Positions 16,577-24,312 of a stretch of 39,418 nucleotides of DNA are shown here, piece by piece; the stretch's first letter is position 1; each line of letters starts with the position of its first letter. The notes beneath the pieces are model-generated. The model saw nothing but the letters and a program-made list of their open reading frames with translations. It was not told the origin of the DNA and ran no database searches. The translations under genes and the position numbers were made by a program. The DNA comes from an uncultured Megasphaera sp. (lineage in GTDB: Bacteria > Bacillota > Negativicutes > Veillonellales > Megasphaeraceae): NCBI GenBank assembly GCA_900554215.1, contig USGG01000011.1, positions 1 to 39,418 on the forward strand. The letters run 5' to 3'.

Positions 16577-17521
16577 ATGAAAACGTATATCTTCGACCCC
16601 ATTTCGGACGAAGCGCTGGCTTATGCCAAACAATATTTAGACGTCGTCACCTGGGACGACCCGGCAATTCAAAACGCTGCCGACGCGGAAGCAGTTATCG
16701 TACGGACGTATGTCATGGATAAGGAAAAAATTGACGCCATGCCGAAGCTGCGCATCATTGCCAAGCACGGCGTCGGCACGGACAACATCGATATTCCCTA
16801 CGCCGCTTCGAAAGGGATTCTCGTGACCAACACGCCGACGGCCAATTCCAATTCTGTCGCCGAGCTGATTATCGGATTGATTCTCGACTGCGCCCGCAAG
16901 ATTACGTATAGCCACGAAGCCTGCATGGAAGGGCTGGAACGGAATCAGCCCATGTTTCTGAGCGGTCAGGAAATTTCCGGGAAAAAAGCCGGCCTCATCG
17001 GCATCGGCCATATCGGGGCCATCGTCGGCAAGCGCCTCAAAGGCGGCTTCGACATGGACGTGCTGGCCTACGACCCCTTCCTGGGCAGAGAAAAGACTGA
17101 AGCCATGGGCTTTTCCTATACGGACGACGTGACCGATATTTATAAGACCTGCGACGTCGTATCCGTATCGGTGCCTCTGAATGACCAGACTCGCAATATG
17201 ATTTCCGCAGGTGAATTGGCGATGTGCAAGAAAAACGCCATCATCATCAACGCCTCCCGCGGCGGCATCGTCAACGAGCACGACTTGAGCCAGGCCTTGG
17301 CAGAGGGGGAAATTTTCAGCGCTGCCGTGGACGCCTGGGTCGTCGAACCGGTACAGAAGGATCATGAGCTGTTCCGGCAGAAAAACTTCGTCGGTACGCC
17401 CCATAACGGGGCCAATACGAAGGAAGCGCTCATCAATATGGGAACGGGAGCCGTCGATGAAATCCTGCGCGTAGCACGGGACGAACCGACGCTGACCAAT
17501 TTAGGCCTGCGCGTAAAATAA
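16577..17521 (+). CDS. D-2-hydroxyacid dehydrogenase (phosphoglycerate-dehydrogenase-like)
   Basis: 314 residues. Rossmann fold with GIGHIGAIVGKRL (about 145-157). Catalytic set: Arg in NASRGGIVNE (about 233), Glu in DAWVVEPVQ (about 261) and His in GTPHNGANTKEA (about 278). These enzymes interconvert 2-oxoacids and D-2-hydroxyacids with NAD(P)H. AGGAGG lies before the ATG. As third gene of the operon it could oxidise an imported hydroxyacid to the 2-oxoacid cleaved by the aldolase, or reduce an aldolase product such as pyruvate or a hydroxypyruvate-like compound. It lacks the C-terminal ACT domain of long-form SerA, so a dedicated serine-synthesis role is less likely. Confidence 0.9.
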   Translation: MKTYIFDPISDEALAYAKQYLDVVTWDDPAIQNAADAEAVIVRTYVMDKEKIDAMPKLRIIAKHGVGTDNIDIPYAASKGILVTNTPTANSNSVAELIIGLILDCARKITYSHEACMEGLERNQPMFLSGQEISGKKAGLIGIGHIGAIVGKRLKGGFDMDVLAYDPFLGREKTEAMGFSYTDDVTDIYKTCDVVSVSVPLNDQTRNMISAGELAMCKKNAIIINASRGGIVNEHDLSQALAEGEIFSAAVDAWVVEPVQKDHELFRQKNFVGTPHNGANTKEALINMGTGAVDEILRVARDEPTLTNLGLRVK

Positions 17522-17570
17522 GGAATTCGCTGTTTTCGGACAGCTTCCATCATAATCTGACATCCAACAA

Positions 17571-17619
17571 AAAAACGGACAAGCCTGCTGCAGATCGTCG
17601 GCAGGTTTTGTCCGTTTTT
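17571..17619. terminator. Bidirectional terminator between the dehydrogenase and M18 genes
   Basis: AAAAACGGACAA (17571-17582) pairs with TTGTCCGTTTTT (17608-17619), extended inward by CCTGC (17584-17588) with GCAGG (17601-17605). The flanking A and T runs serve both converging transcripts. Confidence 0.9.
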
Positions 17620-17630
17620 ACTATATGGAG

Positions 17631-18998
17631 TTACTTGCTTTCAAAGAAGGCTTTGTAGGCTAAATAGGCGCAGTAGGCGTCGGCTTTGGCTACGATTTCC
17701 AGCGGAGCGTGCATGCTGTGCATGGCGACGCCGCAGTCGACGACGTCGCAGCCCCAGTTGGCCATGATATAGGCGATGGTGCCGCCGCCGCCCTGGTCGA
17801 CCTTGCCCAGCTCGCCGACCTGCCAGGGGACGTTGGCGTCGTTGAATATGCGGCGCACCTTGGCCAGGAATTCGGCGTTGGCGTCGTTGCTGCCGGCCTT
17901 GCCGCGGGCGCCCGTGTATTTGCACAGGCAGATGCCGTAGCCTAATTTGGCCGAGTTGGCTTCTTCGTAGGCTTCGGGGAAGATCGGGTCGAAGGCCGCC
18001 GCTACGTCGGCCGACAGGACTTCGCTGCCGCGCAGGGCCCGGCGCAGGTATAGTTCTTCCGTGCGGCCATGCAGGGCCAGCATTTCCGCCGTAAAGTCGA
18101 GGAAGTACGACGAGTGGACGCCCGTATTGCCGACGGAGCCGATTTCTTCTTTATCGGCAAAGAGAGCGACCTGAGTCTTCGCGCCGGGAGCAGCGCTGAG
18201 GATCGCCTCCAGGTTACCGTAGGAGCATACGCGGTCGTCGTGGCCGTGGGACATGAGGAGCGACCGGTCTAAGCCGACTTCGCGGCTCTTCTGGGCCGGG
18301 ATGATTTCCAGTTCCGCGCTGGTGAAGTCTTCTTCCGTAATGCCGTATTTTTTCTGCAGCAATTCCAGAATCTGAGGCTTCGTCTTTTCTTCTTCGCTGT
18401 ACGTGCCGACGAGAGGCATGAGCATTTCGCCCGTAATGGCTTCGCTCAGCTTTTTGGCGGCCTGGTCCTTGCCGAGGTGCGGCAGGAGGTCGTTGATGAA
18501 AAATACGGGATCGTCCGGGTCTTCGCCGATGGAAATGTCGATTTGACGGCCGTCGGCGGTGTAGACGACGCCGACAAGGGACAGGGGCATGCAGACCCAC
18601 TGGTATTTCAGGACGCCGCCGTAGTAGTGCGTTTTGAAGTAGACGATTTTATTTTTTTCTACGACAGGCATGGCCTTCAAGTCCAGGCGGGGGCAGTCGA
18701 TGTGGGAGCCGACGATTTTCATACCCTGTTCCAGCGGTTCGGAGCCGATGACGGCGAGGATGACCGACTTGCCTTTCTGATTCCAATATACTTTGTCGCC
18801 GGCCTTCAGGGCTGTGTATTCCGACAAGGGTTTAAAGCCTGCGTCTTCAGCCTGGCGGATGATTTCTCTGGCGGCGAGCCGTTCCGTCCTGGCCGTGTCC
18901 AGAAAACGGCGGTACGCCGCGCTGTATTCTTCCATGTGACGCCGCTCTTCCGAGGAAAAACGGGCCCATGCGCTTTGTTCCATATCAAATGCTTTCAT
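17631..18998 (-). CDS. M18 family zinc aminopeptidase (aspartyl aminopeptidase-like)
   Basis: 455 residues, typical for bacterial M18 peptidases, which remove acidic or neutral N-terminal residues from peptides as large cytosolic oligomers. Metal-site motifs appear in order: VGSHIDCPRLDLK (about 96), SHGHDDRVCSYGNLEA (about 250), the catalytic glutamates in ADKEEIGSVGNTGVHSSYF (about 281), SNDANAEF (about 370) and GVAMHSMHAPLE near the C-terminus. ATG at 18998 follows AAAGGAGG. The gene is alone on the minus strand, converging on the dehydrogenase operon. The long form with an N-terminal extension resembles the clostridial enzymes more than E. coli-type PepB. Confidence 0.93.
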   Translation of the reverse strand: MKAFDMEQSAWARFSSEERRHMEEYSAAYRRFLDTARTERLAAREIIRQAEDAGFKPLSEYTALKAGDKVYWNQKGKSVILAVIGSEPLEQGMKIVGSHIDCPRLDLKAMPVVEKNKIVYFKTHYYGGVLKYQWVCMPLSLVGVVYTADGRQIDISIGEDPDDPVFFINDLLPHLGKDQAAKKLSEAITGEMLMPLVGTYSEEEKTKPQILELLQKKYGITEEDFTSAELEIIPAQKSREVGLDRSLLMSHGHDDRVCSYGNLEAILSAAPGAKTQVALFADKEEIGSVGNTGVHSSYFLDFTAEMLALHGRTEELYLRRALRGSEVLSADVAAAFDPIFPEAYEEANSAKLGYGICLCKYTGARGKAGSNDANAEFLAKVRRIFNDANVPWQVGELGKVDQGGGGTIAYIMANWGCDVVDCGVAMHSMHAPLEIVAKADAYCAYLAYKAFFESK

Positions 18999-19110
18999 GT
19001 GTATCCTCCTTTGAGATAAAATGTCATCTTAAATTATAATCCGTATCGCCATAAATGGAAAGACCGGCCGGCGTATATGGATAGAGTTGCGGAAATGAAG
19101 AAAATTTTCT

Positions 19111-19139
19111 TTGTATTTTTACACATTTTATAGTATAAT
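19111..19139 (+). promoter_or_regulatory. Promoter for the second M20 amidohydrolase
   Basis: TTGTAT (19111-19116) and TATAAT (19134-19139) are separated by exactly 17 bases. The transcript would have a leader of about 75 bases before the ATG at 19220. The leader contains an imperfect GC-rich hairpin around 19157-19187 of unknown significance. Confidence 0.75.
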
Positions 19140-19219
19140 AAAACACAATTTATGAATGCCTGGACACGCCATACGACGCGTTCCGGCAGGGGGAGTTTGG
19201 GTTACGAGGGGGAATCGCC

Positions 19220-20410
19220 ATGATGGACCAGAATAAAATCAAGAAATTAGTCAAAAAATATACGGAAGATATGCGCCGTGCGCGCCGGAGGCTTCACGAA
19301 TATCCGGAAATTTCCAATGAAGAGGAACGTACGGCGGCCTATATGGCGAAGACGCTGCGCAGCTTCGGCGTGGACGTACAGGAAGGCGTCGCCGGCGGTT
19401 ATGCCGTTGTCGGCACGCTGACCGGGAAGCAGCCGGGGCCGACAATCGCCTTGCGGGCCGATATGGACGCCTTATCCATTACGGAACAAACAGGCCTGCC
19501 TTTTGCGTCCCAATGGGAGGGGAAGATGCATGCCTGCGGCCATGACGGCCATATGGCAATCTTGCTGGGGGCGGCGAAGGTTCTCAGCGAATTGAAGGAC
19601 GAGCTGGCCGGGACGGTATTGTTTATCTGCCAGCCGGCGGAGGAAAAATCGCCTCGCGGCGGCGCAAAGGGCCTGGTCGAAGCTGGCGTGCTCGACGGCG
19701 TCGACGCCGTGTACGGTCTTCACGTATGGCCGACGCTGCCGACGGGAACGATCGGCGTCAAAGCCGGGCCGATGATGGCTGCCTCAGACCATATCCGCAT
19801 CGTCATCCGGGGGAAATCCAGTCATGCGGCCATGCCTCACAAGGGCGTCGACGCAATCGTCGCAGCAGGGCAGTTTATCACGGCGGCCCAGGACATTATC
19901 AGCCGGCAGATCAACCCGCTGTATCCGGCAGTGCTGACCTTCGGCCGCATCAGCGGCGGCACGCGCTACAATATCGTTGCCGGCGAAGTGGAGCTGGAGG
20001 GGACGTGCCGGACCTATCATACGGAAGCGCAGGATATGGTCGAAGCGCAGCTGGGCAACATGCTGCGGGGACTGGATACGATGTACGGCACGGCGAGCGA
20101 GCTGCATTATGAGCGGGGCTACGCCGCCGTCGTCAATTCGCCGCAGCAGGCTGATTTCGTCGCGTCCGTCGCGGCGGACTGCTTTGGCCGGGATGCCCTG
20201 GCCGACGTGCAGGAGCCGGCCATGACGGCAGAAGATTTTTCCGGTTACTTGCAGGCCTGCGACGGCGCCTTCTTCTGGCTCGGCGCGACGAATGCCGGCG
20301 ATACGGTATATCCCCTGCATAATTCGCATTTCGCCGTAGATGAAGACTGCCTGCCCATCGGCGCGGAACTCATGGCGTCTCTGGTGTGCCGGGCGATGGA
20401 GAAAAAATAG
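19220..20410 (+). CDS. M20 family metallo-amidohydrolase
   Basis: 396 residues. Metal-site motifs are LRADMDALSITEQTG (about 81), MHACGHDGHMA (about 107) and CQPAEEKSPRGGA (about 138), with the dimerisation domain in the middle and HNSHFAVDEDCL near the C-terminus. It is a paralogue of the enzyme at 137-1330 with the same family limits on substrate prediction: N-acyl-amino acids, hippurate or peptide-like amides. GAGGGGG lies seven to twelve bases before the ATG ATG pair at 19220/19223; either could start translation. It has its own promoter and lies 109 bases upstream of the EF-G paralogue. Confidence 0.9.
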   Translation: MMDQNKIKKLVKKYTEDMRRARRRLHEYPEISNEEERTAAYMAKTLRSFGVDVQEGVAGGYAVVGTLTGKQPGPTIALRADMDALSITEQTGLPFASQWEGKMHACGHDGHMAILLGAAKVLSELKDELAGTVLFICQPAEEKSPRGGAKGLVEAGVLDGVDAVYGLHVWPTLPTGTIGVKAGPMMAASDHIRIVIRGKSSHAAMPHKGVDAIVAAGQFITAAQDIISRQINPLYPAVLTFGRISGGTRYNIVAGEVELEGTCRTYHTEAQDMVEAQLGNMLRGLDTMYGTASELHYERGYAAVVNSPQQADFVASVAADCFGRDALADVQEPAMTAEDFSGYLQACDGAFFWLGATNAGDTVYPLHNSHFAVDEDCLPIGAELMASLVCRAMEKK

Positions 20411-20460
20411 TCTTGCGAATTTCGCAAATAAGTTAGAAAAAATTATAATATAAAAAAGGA

Positions 20461-20515
20461 AAATCGCCTCTATGTCACGAATCCTATAAGTAACGTGATT
20501 CATAGGAGGCGATTT
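20461..20515 (+). promoter_or_regulatory. Hairpin sequestering the ribosome binding site of the EF-G paralogue
   Basis: AAATCGCCTC-TATG-TCAC (20461-20478) pairs with GTGA-tt-CATA-g-GAGGCGATTT (20495-20515), about 18 pairs with two small bulges and a 16-base loop. The AGGAGG ribosome binding site (20504-20509) lies inside the 3' arm, and the start ATG is at 20520. The structure could hide the site (translational control) or, given the T-rich bases after it, act as a weak terminator of the upstream gene. Confidence 0.65.
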
Positions 20516-20519
20516 ATTT

Positions 20520-22595
20520 ATGAAAGAATATACCAGTGAACAAATTCGCAACGTAGCTGTGCTCTCCCATGACGGCGCCGGCAAGACGGCCGTCGTCGAA
20601 TCGTTGCTCCTGGCCTGCGGCGCTGTCGACGCCGTCGGCGTAGGCAAGGACAACAAGCACATCATGGACTTTGAACCGGAAGAAATTAAGCGCAACGTTA
20701 CGATTCAGCTTGGTATAGCTCCCTGCGAATGGGAAGGCTATAAGATGAACTTCATCGACACGCCGGGCTATTCGGAATTCTGCGGCGAAGTGCGGGCTGC
20801 CCTGCGGGCCTGCGACGGCATCCTGCTCGTCGTATCGGCTGAATCGGGCGTGGAAATGGATACGGAACGGGCCTGGGACTACGGCGTAGAATTGAAGCTG
20901 CCCCGCATGTTCTATGTCAATAAGATGGACGTGGAACACGCCGACTTCTTCGGCTGCCTGGAAAAGATGCGCGCCGTCTTCGGCAAATCCATCATGCCCC
21001 TGCAGATCCCCATCGGCGAAGGCAAGGATTTCCGCGGCATCATTGACGTGTGCAAGATGGTAGCCTGGGAATGGAAAGACGGAAAATGCGAAGAAATCAA
21101 GGTTCCGCCCGAATATATGCCGAAAGCCCGCGAAGTACGGGAAATGTGCATGGAAGCCGCCGCTGAAGGCGACGACGAACTGCTGGAAAAATACCTCGAA
21201 GGCGAAGAGCTTACGCTGGAAGAACTGCGCAAGGGCCTTCGCCAGGGCATGCTGACCGGCCGGGTCTGCCCGGTTATGTGCGGCAGCGCCAACTCCCACA
21301 TCGGCACGGCTGAACTGCTCCGCCGCATTATTACTTACATGCCGGCTGCTTCGCAGAAGGTCATGATGGGCGAAGATAAGAAGACGGGCGAACCCGTCGT
21401 CGTCTATCCGAACAAACCCTTTACGGGCTTCGTATTCAAGACGCTCATCGATCCCTTTGCCGGCAAGCTGAGCTACGTCCGCGTCTTCTCCGGCACCCTC
21501 AAGGAAGGCGACAAGCTGTACAACGCGACGCAGGACAAGGATGAAAAATTAGGCAAGCTCTTTACCCTGGTCGGCAAGGAACAGATTCCCGTCCCGGAAG
21601 CCGTCGCCGGTGATATCGTCGTATTGCCGAAGCTGCAGTACGCCCGTACTGGCGATACATTTGCGTTGCCCGAATCGCCTGTCGTATACGATCAGGTCCG
21701 TTTCCCCAATCCGCTCCATACGGTAGCGATGGTTCCGGAAAAGAAGGGCGACGAAGAAAAGCTGATGAACGCCCTGCTGCGCATCAGCGAAGAAGACCCG
21801 ACCTGCAAGGTCGAAAAGAGCGTAGAAGGCAAGCAGCTCATCGTCCGCTGCATGGGCGACGTCCACCTCGACCATATCATGACCAAGATGGAACGGAAAT
21901 ACGGTATCAAAGGCGTGCTCCAGGACGTCTATATTCCGTACCGCGAAACGATTAAAGGCAAGGCTACGGCCGAAGGCAAGCATAAGAAACAGAGCGGCGG
22001 CCACGGACAGTACGGCCACGTCATCTTGGATATCGAACCCCTGACGAACGGCGAACCCTTCGAATTTGTCGACGACATCTTCGGCGGCGCCGTACCGAAG
22101 CAATACATTCCGGCTGTTGAAAAGGGCGTAAAGGAAACGCTGGAAAAAGGCCTCATCGCCGGCTACCCCATGATCAACATCAAGGTCACCCTGAAAGACG
22201 GCTCGTATCATTCTGTCGACTCGTCGGAAATGGCCTTTAAGGTAGCGGCAGCTCTGGCGCTGAAAAAAGGCGTTCCCGAAGCCAATCCGGTATTGCTGGA
22301 GCCGGTCTACAACGTAGATGTCGTCGTTCCGGAAGAATACATGGGCGATATCATGGGCGACTTCAGCAGCCGCCGCGGCCGCATCCTCGGGATGGAACAT
22401 CACCGCAACCGCAAGGGCATCATCGTCGTCAAGGCGCAGGTTCCCCTGTCGGAAATGAAAGGCTACGTCACGGTTCTTCGCTCCATGACGCAGGGCAAGG
22501 GTACGTTCAACATGGAATTCTTCGCCTATGAAGAAGTTCCTAAAAAGCTGATGGACGAAATCATTGCCAAGGCGCAGGAAGCGAAAAAAGAATAA
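20520..22595 (+). CDS. fusA2: Elongation factor G paralogue (FusA2 type)
   Basis: 691 residues with all EF-G domains. G-domain motifs: G1 SHDGAGKTA (about 16-24), G3 DTPGYSEF (about 80), G4 NKMD (about 135) and G5 CGSANS (about 255). Domain IV shows QSGGHGQYGHV, and domains III and V follow. The canonical G1 AHIDAGKTT, the G2 RGITI and the G3 DTPGHVDF are all altered; in particular the catalytic histidine after DTPG is tyrosine. This DTPGY pattern marks the FusA2/EF-G-2 branch, for which studied members have weak or no ribosome-dependent GTPase activity, so this is probably not the housekeeping translocase. It is not in a str operon (no rpsL, rpsG or tuf nearby). It is monocistronic, with a structured leader and a strong terminator. 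Confidence 0.93.
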   Translation: MKEYTSEQIRNVAVLSHDGAGKTAVVESLLLACGAVDAVGVGKDNKHIMDFEPEEIKRNVTIQLGIAPCEWEGYKMNFIDTPGYSEFCGEVRAALRACDGILLVVSAESGVEMDTERAWDYGVELKLPRMFYVNKMDVEHADFFGCLEKMRAVFGKSIMPLQIPIGEGKDFRGIIDVCKMVAWEWKDGKCEEIKVPPEYMPKAREVREMCMEAAAEGDDELLEKYLEGEELTLEELRKGLRQGMLTGRVCPVMCGSANSHIGTAELLRRIITYMPAASQKVMMGEDKKTGEPVVVYPNKPFTGFVFKTLIDPFAGKLSYVRVFSGTLKEGDKLYNATQDKDEKLGKLFTLVGKEQIPVPEAVAGDIVVLPKLQYARTGDTFALPESPVVYDQVRFPNPLHTVAMVPEKKGDEEKLMNALLRISEEDPTCKVEKSVEGKQLIVRCMGDVHLDHIMTKMERKYGIKGVLQDVYIPYRETIKGKATAEGKHKKQSGGHGQYGHVILDIEPLTNGEPFEFVDDIFGGAVPKQYIPAVEKGVKETLEKGLIAGYPMINIKVTLKDGSYHSVDSSEMAFKVAAALALKKGVPEANPVLLEPVYNVDVVVPEEYMGDIMGDFSSRRGRILGMEHHRNRKGIIVVKAQVPLSEMKGYVTVLRSMTQGKGTFNMEFFAYEEVPKKLMDEIIAKAQEAKKE

Positions 22596-22608
22596 ATCCC
22601 TCCTCACG

Positions 22609-22643
22609 GGCCCTTGCGCGCAGCTGTGCGCAAGGGCCTTTCT
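22609..22643 (+). terminator. Terminator after the EF-G paralogue gene
   Basis: GGCCCTTGCGC (22609-22619) and GCGCAAGGGCC (22628-22638) form a perfect 11-pair GC-rich stem with an eight-base loop, followed by ttTCT. Confidence 0.85.
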
Positions 22644-22698
22644 AATAGTTCGATACCCAAGCTATGCGATTTATATATTGAAAAGTTGAAAAAATTTC

Positions 22699-22727
22699 TT
22701 GTATAAAACCGTTAAACGTTTTATAAT
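22699..22727 (+). promoter_or_regulatory. Promoter of the CoA-transferase gene with an overlapping inverted repeat
   Basis: TTGTAT (22699-22704) and TATAAT (22722-22727) are 17 bases apart. ATAAAAC (22703-22709) and GTTTTAT (22718-22724) form an inverted repeat spanning spacer and -10, placed like a repressor operator. The regulator is unknown; the sequence only loosely resembles the Rex consensus. Confidence 0.7.
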
Positions 22728-22783
22728 TATTATGTGAAATACAGAACTTATTAGCAGGCACTTAGAAAGGTATGGTGAGTACA

Positions 22784-24127
22784 ATGTCCCAGTGGGCAGA
22801 TATGTACCGGCAGAAGCTGACGACGCCGGAAGAAGCAGTAAAACTCGTTAAATCAGGTGATTGGGTAGATTATGGAATGGCTACGTCTCAGCCTATTTTG
22901 CTGGACAAGGCACTGGCCGGCCGTAAGGAAGAATTAAAGGACGTCAAGGTACGTATGTCCTTTACCTTTGCGCCTCGTGCTGTCGTAGAAGTCGACCCCA
23001 ACCGTGAAACCTTCACGGCTATGAACTGGCATATGAGCGGCTATGACCGCAAGCTGTGCGCCCAGGGGCTGATGAACTTCATCCCCATGTGCTACCGCAA
23101 CGAACCGTCGATGTACCGCGACATCCTCGACGTAGACGTAGCGATGATTACGGTCGCTCCGATGGATAAACACGGCTTCTTTAACTTCGGCCTGAACATT
23201 TCCGCCAACGAAGCCATTACGAAAAAAGCGAAAAAGGTCATCGTAGAAGTCAACGAAGCGATGCCCCGTGCGCTCGGCGGACGCGGTGAACAAATCCATA
23301 TTTCCGACGTAGCAGCCATCGTCGAAGCCGGCAGTATCCCCATGCCGACTATTCCCTTTAAAACGGGCGACGAAATCGATACGAAGATCGCTGAAATGAT
23401 TGTGAAAGAAATCCCGAATGGCGCGACCTTGCAGCTCGGCGTCGGCGGCTTGCCGAATACGGTAGGCGCTATGATCGCTGAATCGGACTTGAAGGACTTG
23501 GGCATGCATACGGAAATGCTTGTCGACGCCTTCTACCTGATGTATAAGGAAGGCCGCCTGACGAATAAATTGAAGGCCGTAGACCGCGACAAGGCTTCCT
23601 GGGCCTTCGCCCTCGGCTCGCAGGATATGTACGACTGGATCGACGATAACCCGTTCCTCGCCGCATATCCCGTCGACTATGTAAACGATCCCTTCGTCAT
23701 CGCACAGCTCGACAACTTCATTTCCATCAACAATTGTGTGGACATCGACCTGTTCGGCCAGATTTCCTCCGAATCGTCGGGCACGCATCACATCAGCGGC
23801 AGCGGCGGACAGCTGGACTTCACTGACGGCGCATATCGTTCCCGCGGCGGCAAGAGCATCATCGCCCTGCGCTCGACCTTCCACAATAAGAAGACGGGCA
23901 AAGACGAATCGCGCATCAAACCGACGCTCCTGCCCGGCACGATTGTCACGGACCCGCGCTCTCAGGTCAACTGGGTAGCGACGGAATACGGCATGGTCAA
24001 CCTCATGGGCTCGTCTACATGGGAACGTGCCGAAAAGCTGATCAGCATTGCTCACCCCGATTTCCGCGAAGATCTGATTAAAGCGGCCGACGACATGAAG
24101 ATTTGGCGTTACAGCAATAAACGGTAA
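22784..24127 (+). CDS. Acetyl-CoA hydrolase/transferase family CoA-transferase (butyryl-CoA:acetate type)
   Basis: About 447 residues from ATG 22784, which has GGTGAG four bases upstream; ATG 22772 abuts its Shine-Dalgarno and would add four residues. Family motifs are GVGGLPNTVG (about 222-231), the HTEM segment with the likely catalytic glutamate at residue 244, and ISGSGGQLDFTDGAYRS near residue 345. Length and motifs fit the butyrate/4-hydroxybutyrate CoA-transferase branch, which passes CoA from a short-chain acyl-CoA to acetate as the last step of butyrate or longer-chain acid production. A propionyl- or hexanoyl-CoA preference cannot be excluded. It is expressed from its own promoter, with a terminator before the acyl-CoA dehydrogenase gene. 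Confidence 0.9.
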   Translation: MSQWADMYRQKLTTPEEAVKLVKSGDWVDYGMATSQPILLDKALAGRKEELKDVKVRMSFTFAPRAVVEVDPNRETFTAMNWHMSGYDRKLCAQGLMNFIPMCYRNEPSMYRDILDVDVAMITVAPMDKHGFFNFGLNISANEAITKKAKKVIVEVNEAMPRALGGRGEQIHISDVAAIVEAGSIPMPTIPFKTGDEIDTKIAEMIVKEIPNGATLQLGVGGLPNTVGAMIAESDLKDLGMHTEMLVDAFYLMYKEGRLTNKLKAVDRDKASWAFALGSQDMYDWIDDNPFLAAYPVDYVNDPFVIAQLDNFISINNCVDIDLFGQISSESSGTHHISGSGGQLDFTDGAYRSRGGKSIIALRSTFHNKKTGKDESRIKPTLLPGTIVTDPRSQVNWVATEYGMVNLMGSSTWERAEKLISIAHPDFREDLIKAADDMKIWRYSNKR

Positions 24128-24158
24128 GAGGATAGTATTTCCTTTACGCTGCATGAAG

Positions 24159-24215
24159 GCTCCTGCTGCGAGTTATGGACTCTCCATCTCTCGCGGCAGG
24201 GGCTTTTTATTTTTT
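24159..24215 (+). terminator. Terminator after the CoA-transferase gene
   Basis: GCTCCTGCTGCGAG (24159-24172) pairs with CTCGCGGCAGGGGC (24190-24203), 14 positions with two wobble pairs, followed by TTTTTATTTTTTT. Confidence 0.9.
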
Positions 24216-24266
24216 TGATGATAGATGCGAAGTTAAGGGAAAATATGGATTTTATTTGAAATATTT

Positions 24267-24275
24267 TGGTATAAT
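24267..24275 (+). promoter_or_regulatory. Extended -10 promoter for the acyl-CoA dehydrogenase gene
   Basis: TGGTATAAT at 24267-24275 is an extended -10 element, about 37 bases before the start codon. No strong -35 is visible. Confidence 0.6.
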
Positions 24276-24312
24276 TAAAAATATACTCGATTTAATAAAA
24301 GGGGGTCTTGGT

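Noticed and set aside
17529..17544. Small hairpin GCTGT/ACAGC after the dehydrogenase gene as a terminator
   Set aside because: The stem is short with no T-run, and the strong bidirectional terminator follows at 17571.
21549..24154. Long minus-strand open frames opposite the EF-G paralogue (352 codons) and the CoA-transferase (406 codons)
   Set aside because: Same antisense shadow effect; the sense genes are unambiguous and the shadows lack start signals.
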